Of a stretch of DNA of 64,000 nucleotides, positions 40,869 through 50,900 are shown piece after piece. Location of the stretch: the NCBI RefSeq assembly GCF_017426705.2, contig NZ_CP147251.1:1588501-1652500 (forward strand), in the 5' to 3' direction. The stretch is from Enterococcus sp. DIV2402. Lineage in GTDB: Bacteria; Bacillota; Bacilli; Lactobacillales; Enterococcaceae. The notes below the pieces were generated by a model, which was not told the origin of the DNA, did no database searches, and was given only the letters and a program-made list of their open reading frames with translations. Position 1 is the first letter of the stretch, and each line of letters starts with the position of its first letter. A program made the translations under genes and the position numbers.

Positions 40869-40889
40869 ATGAAGAGAGAATAAAGTTAT

Positions 40890-41330
40890 TTATTCTGATA
40901 AATTTTTAAAATAGTGTAATTGCCATTTTTGAGTTTGCAAGGCAGTTTGATTTAAATTATGGCACCACACTGGGTAAAATCTCATGGCCATTTTACCATT
41001 TTGGTCTGCTGTAGATAAAATCTGTTTTTCTACAGCAATTTCTTTTGGAATAGTAAAAATTCCTTTTTTATTTCCATCATCAATCACTACTGCTAACAGT
41101 TCTGGACTATCCTCTGCTTTAAAAGGTGTATTGTTTGCTTGTGCATCCTTTTCCCAAAACGTCACAAAATAGCCTGCTTTTTTTGATGTCTTCTTTGCCA
41201 GACGGGTTCTTATGATGATATCCTTTGTTTTTGAGTAGAAGAGACAGCCTTCATACGCTGAATTTTGTTGTTCTAAAGAATAAATTTCAATGTTTCCAAA
41301 TACTCTTTGTAATATATCAGTTGATTTCAT
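40890..41330 (-). CDS. MepB family protein
   Basis: A 146-residue protein of the MepB family, first seen in the S. aureus mepRAB multidrug-efflux locus; its own function is unknown. The family pattern is clear: SKTKDIIIRTRLAKKTSKKA near 33, GYFVTFWEKD, then LLAVVIDDGNKKGIFTIPKE near 79 and MRFYPVWCHNLNQTALQTQK near 118. AAGGAGATATTTCA precedes the ATG. No efflux pump or MarR gene is adjacent, so it is isolated from its namesake locus. Confidence 0.75.
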   Translation of the reverse strand: MKSTDILQRVFGNIEIYSLEQQNSAYEGCLFYSKTKDIIIRTRLAKKTSKKAGYFVTFWEKDAQANNTPFKAEDSPELLAVVIDDGNKKGIFTIPKEIAVEKQILSTADQNGKMAMRFYPVWCHNLNQTALQTQKWQLHYFKNLSE

Positions 41331-41426
41331 TGAAATATCTCCTTAATTCTCATAAGTTATTTATGGACTTGTTATTAGGATAAGACGAATGTTTATTTTT
41401 TACAGGAAGGAAACATCGATAAATAT

Positions 41427-41453
41427 AAAAAAACATCACTATTCCTAGTGATG
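41427..41453 (-). terminator. Terminator of the tRNA-Leu transcript
   Basis: CATCACTA and TAGTGATG form a perfect eight-base-pair stem. Read on the minus strand it ends in seven T, just after the tRNA 3' end. Confidence 0.85.
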
Positions 41454-41459
41454 ACAAAA

Positions 41460-41542
41460 TGCGGACGATGGGACTTGAACCCACACGAGCATACGCTCAC
41501 ATGACCCTCAATCATGCTTGTCTGCCATTCCAACACGTCCGC
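41460..41542 (-). tRNA. tRNA-Leu (GAG anticodon)
   Basis: Read on the minus strand, the acceptor stem GCGGACG pairs with CGTCCGC, and the anticodon stem is CATGA/TCATG with loop TTGAGGG, giving anticodon GAG (reads CUC and CUU). The long variable arm (GAGCGTATGCTC) marks a class II tRNA, and the T arm GTGGGTTCAAGTCCCAT is normal. The CCA end is not encoded. It is a single tRNA, not part of an array. Confidence 0.95.
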
Positions 41543-41741
41543 AGTAACAGTTAAAATCTTACTTTTTATTTGGATATTTGTCAATACTACAATTCTTACT
41601 TTTTTAGTAAAAATGAATAATAATACTTCCCGTTTTTTCAGAAAATTTGCTATAATAGGTACACTGAAAAAAAGTTCTATGGAAGACGCAGCAATACAGT
41701 TCAATATACATTATGTATATTTATGAAAAGAGGGTTCTACT

Positions 41742-42959
41742 ATGAGAAATTTTGAAAAATCTAGCAAACTTGAAGGTGTTAGTTATGACGTGCGTGGGCC
41801 TGTGTTAGAAGAAGCAGATCGCATGCAAGAAGAAGGAATCAGTATTTTAAAATTAAATACAGGGAATCCTGCAACATTTGGGTTTGAAGCTCCAAACGAA
41901 ATTATTCGTGACTTGATTATGAACGTGAGAGAATCAGAAGGGTATTCTGATTCAAAAGGTATTTTTTCAGCACGTAAAGCTATCGAACAATATTGTCAAT
42001 TGAAAAATTTCCCCAATGTGACTATTAATGATATTTATACTGGAAATGGTGTCAGTGAGTTAATTACAATGTCAATGCAAGGTTTATGTGATAATGGGGA
42101 TGAAATTTTAGTACCAATGCCTGATTATCCCTTATGGACAGCTTCTATTTCATTAGCTGGTGGCAAACCTGTCCATTATATCTGTGATGAAGAGAGTGAA
42201 TGGAATCCTGATGTAGCGGATATTCGTTCAAAAATCACTTCTAAAACAAAAGCAATTGTTTTAATCAATCCTAATAATCCTACTGGAGCGGTTTATCCAA
42301 AAGAAATTTTAGAACAAATTGTTGAAATTGCCCGTGAATTTGATTTAATTATTTTCTCTGATGAAATTTATGACCGTCTATTGATGGATGGTCATCAACA
42401 TATTCCTATTGCTACGCTAGCTCCAGATCGTCCAGTCGTAACATTTAGTGGCTTATCTAAATCTCATCGTGTGGCAGGCTTCCGTGTTGGTTGGATGGTT
42501 CTTAGTGGAGATAAAAGACATATTAAAGATTATGTTGAAGGCTTAAATATGTTATCTTCGATGCGTTTGTGTTCAAATGTGTTGTCACAACAAATTGTTC
42601 AAACGGCATTAGGTGGTTATCAAAGTATCGATAAATTATTATTGCCAGGGGGACGTATTTATGAACAACGTGAGTTTATCCATAAAGCAATTAATGATAT
42701 TCCAGGATTATCTGCTGTGAAACCAAAAGCTGCTTTTTATATGTTCCCTAAAATCGATACGAAACGCTTTAACATTTTAGATGATGAAAAATTTGTTTTA
42801 GACTTTCTTCACGAGCATCATATATTGATGGTGCATGGTGGTGGATTTAATTGGCAACAGCCGGATCATTTTAGAATTGTCTATTTGCCAAATGTGGAAG
42901 AATTAAAACTAACTGCAGATAAAATGCATGAATTTTTAGCAACTTATAAACAAAAATAA
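41742..42959 (+). CDS. PLP-dependent aminotransferase, AlaT/AlaA-like
   Basis: Fold-type I aminotransferase of 405 residues, most like the enteric alanine aminotransferase AlaA and its Gram-positive relatives. The PLP lysine is in FSGLSKSHRVAGFRVGW near 240. VLINPNNPTGAVYP is near 175 and SDEIYDRLL near 208. GNGVSELITMSMQGL lies near 107. AAAGAGGGTTC precedes the ATG. A TGC-TATAAT extended -10 box at 41648-41656 is a likely promoter. It probably links pyruvate to alanine, but substrate cannot be fixed by eye. Confidence 0.85.
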   Translation: MRNFEKSSKLEGVSYDVRGPVLEEADRMQEEGISILKLNTGNPATFGFEAPNEIIRDLIMNVRESEGYSDSKGIFSARKAIEQYCQLKNFPNVTINDIYTGNGVSELITMSMQGLCDNGDEILVPMPDYPLWTASISLAGGKPVHYICDEESEWNPDVADIRSKITSKTKAIVLINPNNPTGAVYPKEILEQIVEIAREFDLIIFSDEIYDRLLMDGHQHIPIATLAPDRPVVTFSGLSKSHRVAGFRVGWMVLSGDKRHIKDYVEGLNMLSSMRLCSNVLSQQIVQTALGGYQSIDKLLLPGGRIYEQREFIHKAINDIPGLSAVKPKAAFYMFPKIDTKRFNILDDEKFVLDFLHEHHILMVHGGGFNWQQPDHFRIVYLPNVEELKLTADKMHEFLATYKQK

Positions 42960-42996
42960 AAAAATGGAGGAGCGAATAATCGCTGCTCCATTTTTA
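42960..42996. terminator. Bidirectional terminator
   Basis: AAAAATGGAGGAGCGA and TCGCTGCTCCATTTTT form a strong stem around ATAA, with A and T runs outside. It separates the aminotransferase from the convergent small gene. Confidence 0.9.
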
Positions 42997-43173
42997 TTCG
43001 GAAATTTTTTCGCAAACTTTTTTACTAATGACCATACGGCCACTAAATTTATCCATGATTTCTTTAGAAGGTTCGTTAACTTGTATTAAAAATGAATTTT
43101 CGTATTCTCGTTCAATAAAGCCAAATAAAGTTAGGTTTTCCCACTTGAATGTTACGTTTGTTTTCGTTTCCAT
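42994..43173 (-). CDS. Small DUF2187-like protein
   Basis: A 59-residue protein with a strand-rich pattern: TFKWENLTLFGFIEREYENS, then FLIQVNEPSKEIMDKFSGRM. This fits the small beta-barrel DUF2187 family, whose function is unknown. I took the ATG at 43173 because ATCGGAG lies eight bases upstream. The gene converges on the aminotransferase and shares its terminator. Confidence 0.65.
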   Translation of the reverse strand: METKTNVTFKWENLTLFGFIEREYENSFLIQVNEPSKEIMDKFSGRMVISKKVCEKISE

Positions 43174-43300
43174 ACGTGTCACTCCGATCTAAATAATGAA
43201 GAATTCCGAACGTTTTTCGATAAAATCTTCCTTTTTTAACATTATGTGTTAAAATAAATAAAAAATAAAATGCTAATTCGCATATTTTGGAGGAAGTACG

Positions 43301-44125
43301 ATGTCAACATCTGAAACTTTTGGCGAAACAATCAAGCGCTTACGAAAAGAACGTAAAATGACTCAAAAAATGCTAGCTCAAGGGATTTGTGCTCAAAGTG
43401 TTTTAAGCCGCATAGAAAATGGCGTAGAAATTCCCAATGTGATGGTTTTACAGAGTATTTGTCAACGATTAAATGTAACTTTGGACCAAGTTTTACATTC
43501 AGAGTCTGAAGAAATACAACGAATTAAATTTTTGTTTAGTCAAGTACACTACTATTTAATTCATCAAGAATATCAAAAAATGGAAGATTTACTAGAAAAC
43601 TCCCGTTTGATGGATCATCTTTATTTAGATACAGATTTTCAACTTTATTATTACTATTTAGGAAGTTGTGAATATTTTTTATACCAAGCGTATGATGCTT
43701 CCATTCAATCTCTGAAAAAGGGATTATCATATACATATAATAAAGGAAACGAAAATAGTTCCTCTATTGAAATTCAATTATTAAGCTGTTTAGGTCGTGT
43801 CTTCGGCGATGCTGGGAATATTGAGAAAGCTTCCTTTTATTTGGAAACAAGTTACGAATTAATCGAATTATTACCAACTGAATTAACCAGTTTTGAGTTA
43901 ACAAAGATATTTTATAATTATGGAAGTTTCTTATTCCAAATGGAAAAATATGAACAAGCACTAGAAGTTTCAGAACAAGGCATTTTATGGGCACAGCAAC
44001 GTTGCAGTCATTATTATTTGGAAGAACTCTTTTCGTTATCAGGTGTTATTTGCCAAAAAATGAATCTTATAGAAGAATCGAAAGAATATTTATCTTTAGC
44101 TACTTATGTATCAAAAATTCGATAA
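43301..44125 (+). CDS. XRE-family regulator with C-terminal TPR-like repeats (Rgg/PlcR-like architecture)
   Basis: A 274-residue cytosolic DNA-binding protein. The helix-turn-helix (about 8-62) reads ETIKRLRKERKMTQKMLAQG, then QSVLSRIENGVEIPNVMVL. Residues 80-270 are helical with repeated aromatic and acidic positions (YYYLGSCEYFLYQAYDASIQ, SLKKGLSYTYN), typical of tetratricopeptide repeats in peptide-sensing RNPP regulators. No small signalling-peptide gene is visible next to it, so a peptide ligand is only a possibility. TTTTGGAGGAAG precedes the ATG. Confidence 0.8.
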   Translation: MSTSETFGETIKRLRKERKMTQKMLAQGICAQSVLSRIENGVEIPNVMVLQSICQRLNVTLDQVLHSESEEIQRIKFLFSQVHYYLIHQEYQKMEDLLENSRLMDHLYLDTDFQLYYYYLGSCEYFLYQAYDASIQSLKKGLSYTYNKGNENSSSIEIQLLSCLGRVFGDAGNIEKASFYLETSYELIELLPTELTSFELTKIFYNYGSFLFQMEKYEQALEVSEQGILWAQQRCSHYYLEELFSLSGVICQKMNLIEESKEYLSLATYVSKIR

Positions 44126-44141
44126 ATGGTGTAGACCTTTC

Positions 44142-44170
44142 TTGACTTCTAAGGAAAATAAGAGTAATTT
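44142..44170 (+). promoter_or_regulatory. Promoter of nagA
   Basis: TTGACT at 44142 and TAATTT at 44165 are 17 bases apart, between the regulator and nagA. Confidence 0.5.
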
Positions 44171-44202
44171 TAGGGTAGAAAAAATAAAGAGGAGCGAGTC
44201 AA

Positions 44203-45357
44203 ATGAGAACTTTTATAAGTGCAGATAAATTTTTCTTGAAATCAATGGTAAAAGGGCCTGGATATTTAGAAATTGTTGGCGAAAAATTTGGAGAGTACAC
44301 TTCTGAACTTCCTGAAGAAGAAGTAACGTTGATTGATTATTCGGGCAAATGGATTGCACCGGGATTGGTAGATACGCACATTCATGGTTATATGAATCAT
44401 GATGTAATGGACAATGATGCAGAAGGTATTAAGGTGATGTCAGATGCCTTGTTATCTTGTGGGGTGACATCTTTTCTACCAACAACTTTAACTTCTAGCA
44501 AAGAATTATTACGCGATGTGGCTGAAACGATTGGTCGTGTTCACAAGGATGTAACTGGTGCTAAGATTCAAGGAATTTATTTTGAAGGACCATTTTTTAC
44601 AGAGGAATACAAAGGGGCACAAAATCCATCCTATTTCGGTGATCCTGATATTGATACTTTTCATGAGTGGCAAGAAGCTTCTGGCGGCATAATCAAAAAA
44701 ATTGCTTTAGCTCCTGAACGTAAAGGTGTTGAAGAATTCGTTAAGCAAGTAACAGACGAAGGTGTAGTTGTTTCTCTAGGACATAGCAACGGCACATTGG
44801 AAGATGCCTCTAAGGCAGTAGAAGCTGGAGCGAGCGTTTTTGTGCACGCGTTTAACGGAATGCGTGGATTGAACCATCGTGAACCTGGTATGGTTGGAGC
44901 ATTATTAAGTTTGCATGACGTTTTTTCTGAATTGATTTGTGATGGTCATCATGTTCATCCAGCAGCAGCAGAAGTATTGATGGAAAAAGCAGGGCATGAT
45001 CATGTAGCTTTAATTACAGATTGTATGATGGCTGGTGGAATGCCTGATGGAAATTATATTTTAGGAGAGTTTCCGGTAGTTGTTGAAAATGGAACTGCTC
45101 GCTTGCAAGAAGGTAATTTAGCAGGAAGTATTTTAAAACTAAAAGAAGCTATCAAAAATGTCGTTGATTGGGGATTGGCAACACCTGAACAAGCAGTTAT
45201 GATGGCAAGTTTAGTACCAGCTGTTAGTTGTAAAATTGATGATGTATGTGGCATGATTAAAAAAGGCCGTGCTGCAGACTTCATCGTTCTAAATTCAGAT
45301 ATGACACTTGAAGCTACTTATTTAGACGGTATTAAACGCTTCGATGCATCTAAATAA
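44203..45357 (+). CDS. nagA: N-acetylglucosamine-6-phosphate deacetylase
   Basis: Removes acetate from GlcNAc-6-phosphate in amino-sugar recycling. The metal-binding VDTHIHGYMNHDVMD is near residue 56, FEGPFFTEEYKGAQNP near 128, SLGHSNGT near 194, VHAFNGMRGLNHREPGMVG near 213 and VALITDCMMAGGMPDG near 269 with the catalytic aspartate. Length of 384 is normal. AGAGGAGCGAGTCAA precedes the ATG. It is a single-gene unit with its own terminator, next to the CRISPR leader. Confidence 0.95.
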   Translation: MRTFISADKFFLKSMVKGPGYLEIVGEKFGEYTSELPEEEVTLIDYSGKWIAPGLVDTHIHGYMNHDVMDNDAEGIKVMSDALLSCGVTSFLPTTLTSSKELLRDVAETIGRVHKDVTGAKIQGIYFEGPFFTEEYKGAQNPSYFGDPDIDTFHEWQEASGGIIKKIALAPERKGVEEFVKQVTDEGVVVSLGHSNGTLEDASKAVEAGASVFVHAFNGMRGLNHREPGMVGALLSLHDVFSELICDGHHVHPAAAEVLMEKAGHDHVALITDCMMAGGMPDGNYILGEFPVVVENGTARLQEGNLAGSILKLKEAIKNVVDWGLATPEQAVMMASLVPAVSCKIDDVCGMIKKGRAADFIVLNSDMTLEATYLDGIKRFDASK

Positions 45358-45363
45358 TAAATG

Positions 45364-45397
45364 AAACAGAGTGAATATTTTTCGCTCTGTTTTTTTA
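45364..45397 (+). terminator. Terminator of nagA
   Basis: AAACAGAGTG pairs with CGCTCTGTTT, followed by T7. Confidence 0.9.
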
Positions 45398-45639
45398 TAG
45401 TAAGTCGTCATAGTTAAATGATATAATGAATTAAAAGAAACTACTTCATTTAGTGAGATTAGTGCGAATCCCAAGCTCCCAGAAATTCTCTAGGAGATTC
45501 GCACCATGAAATATCCTATAAATGAGAAAATGATGAGAGATAAATACGATTATATTCGATTTTAAAAGAAAAATACATATAATTGGGCGATATTCATCAA
45601 AAAATAGGAAGGTTTGCTATTTTTTTACTTTTAATCGCC
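45398..45639 (+). promoter_or_regulatory. CRISPR leader
   Basis: This A/T-rich 242-base stretch is the only sequence between the nagA terminator and the first repeat. It holds an extended -10, TGATATAAT (45418-45427), reading into the array, and a perfect inverted repeat GTGCGAATC/GATTCGCAC (45462-45470 and 45496-45504). It also has a T-rich end directly before repeat 1. It lies on the side opposite the degenerate terminal repeat, so the array is read left to right. I recall similar GTGCGAA inverted repeats in type I-C leaders but have not checked. Confidence 0.7.
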
Positions 45640-46874
45640 GTTGCAGTCTTCGTGACTGCATGGATTGAAATAGAAAGTACGCTACACTCAAGAAGATTTT
45701 GAAAATGTTGCAGTCTTCGTGACTGCATGGATTGAAATTAGTGATGATTTAGATGATATTTTAGATAATATGAAGTTGCAGTCTTCGTGACTGCATGGAT
45801 TGAAATGATAAGGTCGTCTGCGTCCTCTTCGTCCTCAATTGTTGCAGTCTTCGTGACTGCATGGATTGAAATCGATGGCATTGTTGGTTAGGTATAAGAT
45901 AAGAGAGTTGCAGTCTTCGTGACTGCATGGATTGAAATTTTGCTTACCTCATGCGGGTTATTTTTATTTTGTGTTGCAGTCTTCGTGACTGCATGGATTG
46001 AAATGCTATTTAACAACTCGTCTAAAGTGTTGTATTCCGTTGCAGTCTTCGTGACTGCATGGATTGAAATTACTATAATTGGTATGTACCATTTGCCGTG
46101 TTGTCGTTGCAGTCTTCGTGACTGCATGGATTGAAATACCTGTCCTAGATTCATTAATCACACTGGAAGCATCGTTGCAGTCTTCGTGACTGCATGGATT
46201 GAAATTTTTGTTGCCCACGATAGTTCATTCGATCGTGCCGGTTGCAGTCTTCGTGACTGCATGGATTGAAATTACAGATGCAAGTGACAATACTGTTAAA
46301 CTCTATGTTGCAGTCTTCGTGACTGCATGGATTGAAATTCTCGAACATCTACTGTTCGGCCACTTTGACTGCCGTTGCAGTCTTCGTGACTGCATGGATT
46401 GAAATCACAAGTTTATCGTATCGTATTTTAATTGGTTCGTTGCAGTCTTCGTGACTGCATGGATTGAAATTCAACGCCTGTGAGTCGCTTTAGTTTACGA
46501 GAGGCGTTGCAGTCTTCGTGACTGCATGGATTGAAATCTACTTGGGCTTTCAGTTACATCTACTCTGTAATAGTTGCAGTCTTCGTGACTGCATGGATTG
46601 AAATCAAACCATTAAGCACAACACCTGAAATTGAGTTTTCGTTGCAGTCTTCGTGACTGCATGGATTGAAATAATATATTGGGGGAGAGAGCGCCCAGAA
46701 AATCAACGTTGCAGTCTTCGTGACTGCATGGATTGAAATGCACGATCAGCAACCATCATGAATTACGCTGGTTGTTGCAGTCTTCGTGACTGCATGGATT
46801 GAAATATTTTTCGTGAGCAAATTTTTATTGATGTACTCTTGGTTGCAGTCTTCGTGACTGCAACGAATTGAAAT
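45640..46874 (+). CRISPR. CRISPR array, 19 repeats and 18 spacers, type I-C-like repeat, no cas genes in window
   Basis: The 32-base repeat starts GTTGCAGTCTTCGTGACTGC and ends ATGGATTGAAAT. It contains a seven-base-pair stem (TGCAGTC/GACTGCA) with a five-base loop and the ATTGAAA(T) 3' handle typical of type I systems, especially I-C. Repeats 1-18 are identical; repeat 19 at 46842 is altered near its 3' end (CAACGAATTGAAAT) and one base longer, marking the leader-distal end. Spacers are 33-36 bases and all differ. No cas1, cas2, cas3 or cas5/8/7 gene is within 45 kb to the left or 17 kb to the right. Confidence 0.98.
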
Positions 46875-47208
46875 ACGTAAACTATCGCCATAATTAGTTT
46901 GCTTCTCACGTCGTCGTAGGCTCCATAACGACATCAATTAAACAGGTCATCACTACATATTTTTCCGCAAGCATCTTTTATTAAAAGTCTATCTAATCAT
47001 ACGAACTACCATCTCTAGAAATCCTTTGAGTAATAAATAGTGAACTGGTTAACCAAAATTTATTTAATCAATAATTATTAGGTGGGCTTCAGAATCAAAG
47101 TATTGCTTAAAGAAACGAGAATTGAATTGATTCTCGTTTTTTTATATGTAAAAAAACGTCTGTGTTTTTATTTGTTTGTGTTAAACTAAAGAAAAAGGGG
47201 GAGGGCAA
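46875..47208 (+). other. Non-coding stretch downstream of the CRISPR array
   Basis: No frame with a plausible start is present and I see no cas remnant. It contains a hairpin AACGAGAAT/ATTCTCGTT with seven T at 47113-47143, which can end the CRISPR transcript. The ribosome site GGGGGAGGG of the ABC gene comes just before 47209. Confidence 0.6.
47113..47143 (+). terminator. Terminator downstream of the CRISPR array
   Basis: AAACGAGAAT and GATTCTCGTTT pair around a short loop and are followed by T7. Confidence 0.8.
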
Positions 47209-47910
47209 ATGAGTTACATTGAAGTTATTGATGAAGTAAAAAAATATCAGATGGGTGATACGACAATCATGGCAAATGATGGTGTCACTTTTGGTGTTGA
47301 AAAAGGCGAAGTAGCTGTGATTTTAGGACCGAGTGGTGCGGGAAAATCAACAGTTTTGAATATATTAGGTGGCATGGATAGTTGTGATAGTGGTCAGATA
47401 ATCATTGACGGTGTAGATATTGCAAATTATGATGCCAAGCAACTAACAGCATATCGCCGGGATGATGTAGGTTTTGTGTTTCAATTTTATAATTTGGTTC
47501 CTAATTTGACTGCAAAAGAGAATGTAGAATTAGCTGCACAAATTGTGGAAAATGCGTTGAATGCAGAAGCAATTTTAACGCAAGTAGGTTTAGGAAATCG
47601 TATGAATAATTTCCCGTCACAACTATCAGGAGGAGAACAACAACGGGTTACAATTGCGCGAGCTTTGGCTAAGAGACCGAAATTGTTGTTATGTGATGAA
47701 CCCACAGGCGCATTGGATTATGAGACTGGAAAACAGATTTTGCAAATTTTGGAAGATACTGCAAGAAATACAGGAACAACCGTGATAATTATTACTCATA
47801 ATTCTCAGATTGCTCCAATGGCGGATCGTGTTATTCGTATTAATGATGCAAAAGTTCGTAGTATTGAGCATAATGAAACACCAACACCAATTGCTCATAT
47901 TGAATGGTAA
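47209..47910 (+). CDS. ABC transporter ATPase, MacB/LolD family
   Basis: A 233-residue nucleotide-binding protein of a type VII (MacB-like) transporter. Walker A is [20 protein letters not shown] near residue 40, the signature is [20 protein letters not shown] near 143, Walker B is [17 protein letters not shown] near 165, and the switch histidine lies in [13 protein letters not shown] near 199. These short ATPases work with FtsX-type permeases, and one follows after 11 bases. GGGGGAGGGCAA precedes the ATG. Confidence 0.93.
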   Translation: MSYIEVIDEVKKYQMGDTTIMANDGVTFGVEKGEVAVILGPSGAGKSTVLNILGGMDSCDSGQIIIDGVDIANYDAKQLTAYRRDDVGFVFQFYNLVPNLTAKENVELAAQIVENALNAEAILTQVGLGNRMNNFPSQLSGGEQQRVTIARALAKRPKLLLCDEPTGALDYETGKQILQILEDTARNTGTTVIIITHNSQIAPMADRVIRINDAKVRSIEHNETPTPIAHIEW

Positions 47911-47921
47911 GGAGGAAGGCA

Positions 47922-50900
47922 ATGAAAAAGACAGCTCTCCTTAAAAGTAGTATTCGGGAAATCAAGCAATCGCCTGCACGCTTTTTTTCTATTTTAGGAA
48001 TTATCTTTTTGGGTGTCGCTTTTTTTGTAGGGATTGGTGCGACAGGTCCAGATATGATTCAGTCTGCTGATGATTATTACAAAAAGCAGCAGTTATCTGA
48101 TATCACAGTGTACTCTAGTCTTGGGTTTTCAGAAGAAGATCAAACATACTTAGAAAAACAAAAAAATATTGAATCGGTAGTTCCACAATATGTATTAGAT
48201 ATGCATTTAGTAGAAAAAAATGAAGTTGTTCGTTTTTATAGTCTAACAGATACAATGAACGTACCTGTGCTGGAATCAGGTAAATTACCAAAAGAAAATG
48301 AAATTATTTTGGATACTCGTGCGAAAGAATACTATAAATTAGGAGATACCTTTGAGGTTCAAAAAAATGATGATTCAGAAAATAATTTAAAGCAACAGCA
48401 ATATAAAATTGTTGGTTTTGCGACAACACCAGAGTTTATTGACAATGCTAAACGTGGAAATACAAATGTAGGAAATGGTGCTATTGATTATTTTGCGCTT
48501 TTACCAGAAGAAGCTTTTCAAATGGATGCCTATTCACGAATGCTGTTGTCATTTAAAAATGTACAGACAGTGACTGCTTATTCTGACGAATATACGAAAC
48601 TCATGGGTAAAAATCAAGAACAGTTAGAAGACTGGCTGGAGCCTCGAAAACAAGCTCGCTTAATTGAAATTAAGGAAGCTGCAAATCGTGAATTAGAAAA
48701 AAATCGCCAAAAAATTCAAGAAGGCGAAGAACAATTAGAAAAAGCTGAACAGGAATTGAAACAAGCAAAAGAAAAATTGGATCAAGGGCAGACGGAATTA
48801 GAAGCAGCACAACAAACCTATGATGAAAAAATAGCTGCTGCGAAAGCTGAAATTCAAACACGAGAGCAACAAATTACTGAAGCAGAAAAAGAACTCGCTG
48901 CAAATGAACAAATTTTAAATGAAAGTCAGCGTGAAGTCGATCGTCAATCCGGATCTTTAGATGCATACGAAGCTCAACTTTCGCAATTAGAAGCACAGCG
49001 CACTCAGTTAGAAGAAGCTCTTAATCAATTACAAATAGCACAACAAACCTTTAAAGATATTGAGCATTTAACTTCACAGGTCAATGAGGTACCTGAAGAA
49101 GAGCTGGATCAATTGTTGGATGATCTGCGAGTGAGTTTACAATTGTTGCTAACACAATTGCCAGAGGATAATGAATGGCTAACTACAGTTCAACAGATTC
49201 TTGATGAACTTTCATCGGAATCATTGTTAATGCTTGTTGCAGATATTCGTAGTTTAGGAGGAATGATTGATTCTCAAATTGCTACTCTTGAAGAAAATCT
49301 TGCGCAATTAGGAGCTGGAGTGGATGAAATTGCCCAAGGACAGCAACAACTTAAAGAAGGGCAAAGACAATTAGATGAAGGAAAGCAACAAATAGAAGAG
49401 GCAAAAAAACAATTAGCAGATGGGAAGCAGCAACTCGCAGAAGGGAAACAAACCCTTGCTGTAGAAGAAGAACGTAGAGCTAATCAATTAGAATCAGCTG
49501 AGAAAGAATGGCAAGCTGGTAAAAAGCAATATGATGAGGGCTTAGCAGAATTTACGAAGCAAAAAGAAAAAGAGCTACCAAAACTCAAAGAAGCGACAGA
49601 GACATTAGCTTCTGAACAAAAAAAGATCGATGAATTAAAGCCAGCATCCTTTACTTTAATTGATCGTGAAAGTAATCCTGGATACGCTGAATACAAGGAG
49701 AATGCGAATCGAATTTCATCAATCGCTACTGTTTTTCCAACGATTTTCTTTTTAATAGCAGCACTGGTTAGTCTAACAACCATGGGACGAATGATTGAAG
49801 AAAAACGTGTAGAAATTGGTACATTGAAAGCATTGGGCTATAAAAATGGCGAGATTTCTCAAAAATTTTTGTTGTATTCTTTATCTGCCGGACTTTTAGG
49901 AAGTTTATTAGGCTTAGCAGTGGGCTTTTATCTGTTCCCAACAATTATCATTAGCGCTTATGGACAGTTGTACAATATTAAAGAATTTATGACGCCATGG
50001 TATGTAGGTTATAGTAGTATTGGTATTGTCGTTGCATTAGTTTGTACAGTGGGCATTTCGTTGGTTGCCTTGCGTGTGGATTTATTCAGTTCGCCTGCTA
50101 CGTTATTACGTCCGAAAGCGCCAAAAGCAGGAAAACGAATTTTATTGGAATATTTAACGCCATTATGGAAACGCATGAGTTTTATTCAAAAAGTAACGAT
50201 GCGAAATTTATTTCGCTATAAGTCACGGATGTTTATGACTATTTTTGGTATTGCAGGATGTACAGCGATGATTCTGACAGGTTTTGGTTTACGGGACTCT
50301 ATTAGTGATGTAGTCCCGATTCAATTTTCAAAAATTTGGCACTATCAAGGAATTGTCACTTTTAAAGAACAACCAACAGAAGTAGCGTATCAAAAGTATT
50401 TGGATAAACTTGAACAATTTGATGATTATCAGACACATTTAGCAATTGGTTCGGAAACTTTGACAATGGAGAAAACAGGAATAACTAGTCAAGATGTGAC
50501 GGTATATGTGCCAGAAAATCTTGAAGCATTGTCTGATTTTGTTTTATTTAACAATCGTCAAACAGGAAAAGAATCTTATTTAACAGATGATGGAGCGATT
50601 ATAAATGAAAAATTAGCCACTCTTTTTGATTTATCTGAAGGGGATACTTTTACCTTGAAAAATGCTGATAATCAAACTTTTAAAGTGAAAATAGCGGCAA
50701 TTGTTGAAAATTATGTCGGTCATTTTGCTTATTTAACACCAAAAACTTTTGAAGAAGTTTTTGATAAGCAACCCACGTATAATACAGATTTAGTTGTCTT
50801 CAAAGATGAACAAACGAAAAAGCAAGAAAAACAAGTTGCAGAAAAATTGATGGAGCAAGAAGACATCATTAATGTTAGTTTCTTGTCTGATTCATCTACT

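Noticed and set aside
41460..41542. tRNA-Leu as an insertion site for a mobile element
   Set aside because: No direct repeat of its 3' end and no integrase nearby; the flanking genes are ordinary.
45888..46937. Overlapping open frames of 60-90 codons on both strands inside the CRISPR array, with repeats such as FVTAWIE or HAVTKTA
   Set aside because: They are translations of the repeat unit itself. Their periodicity equals the repeat-spacer period and none has a ribosome site.
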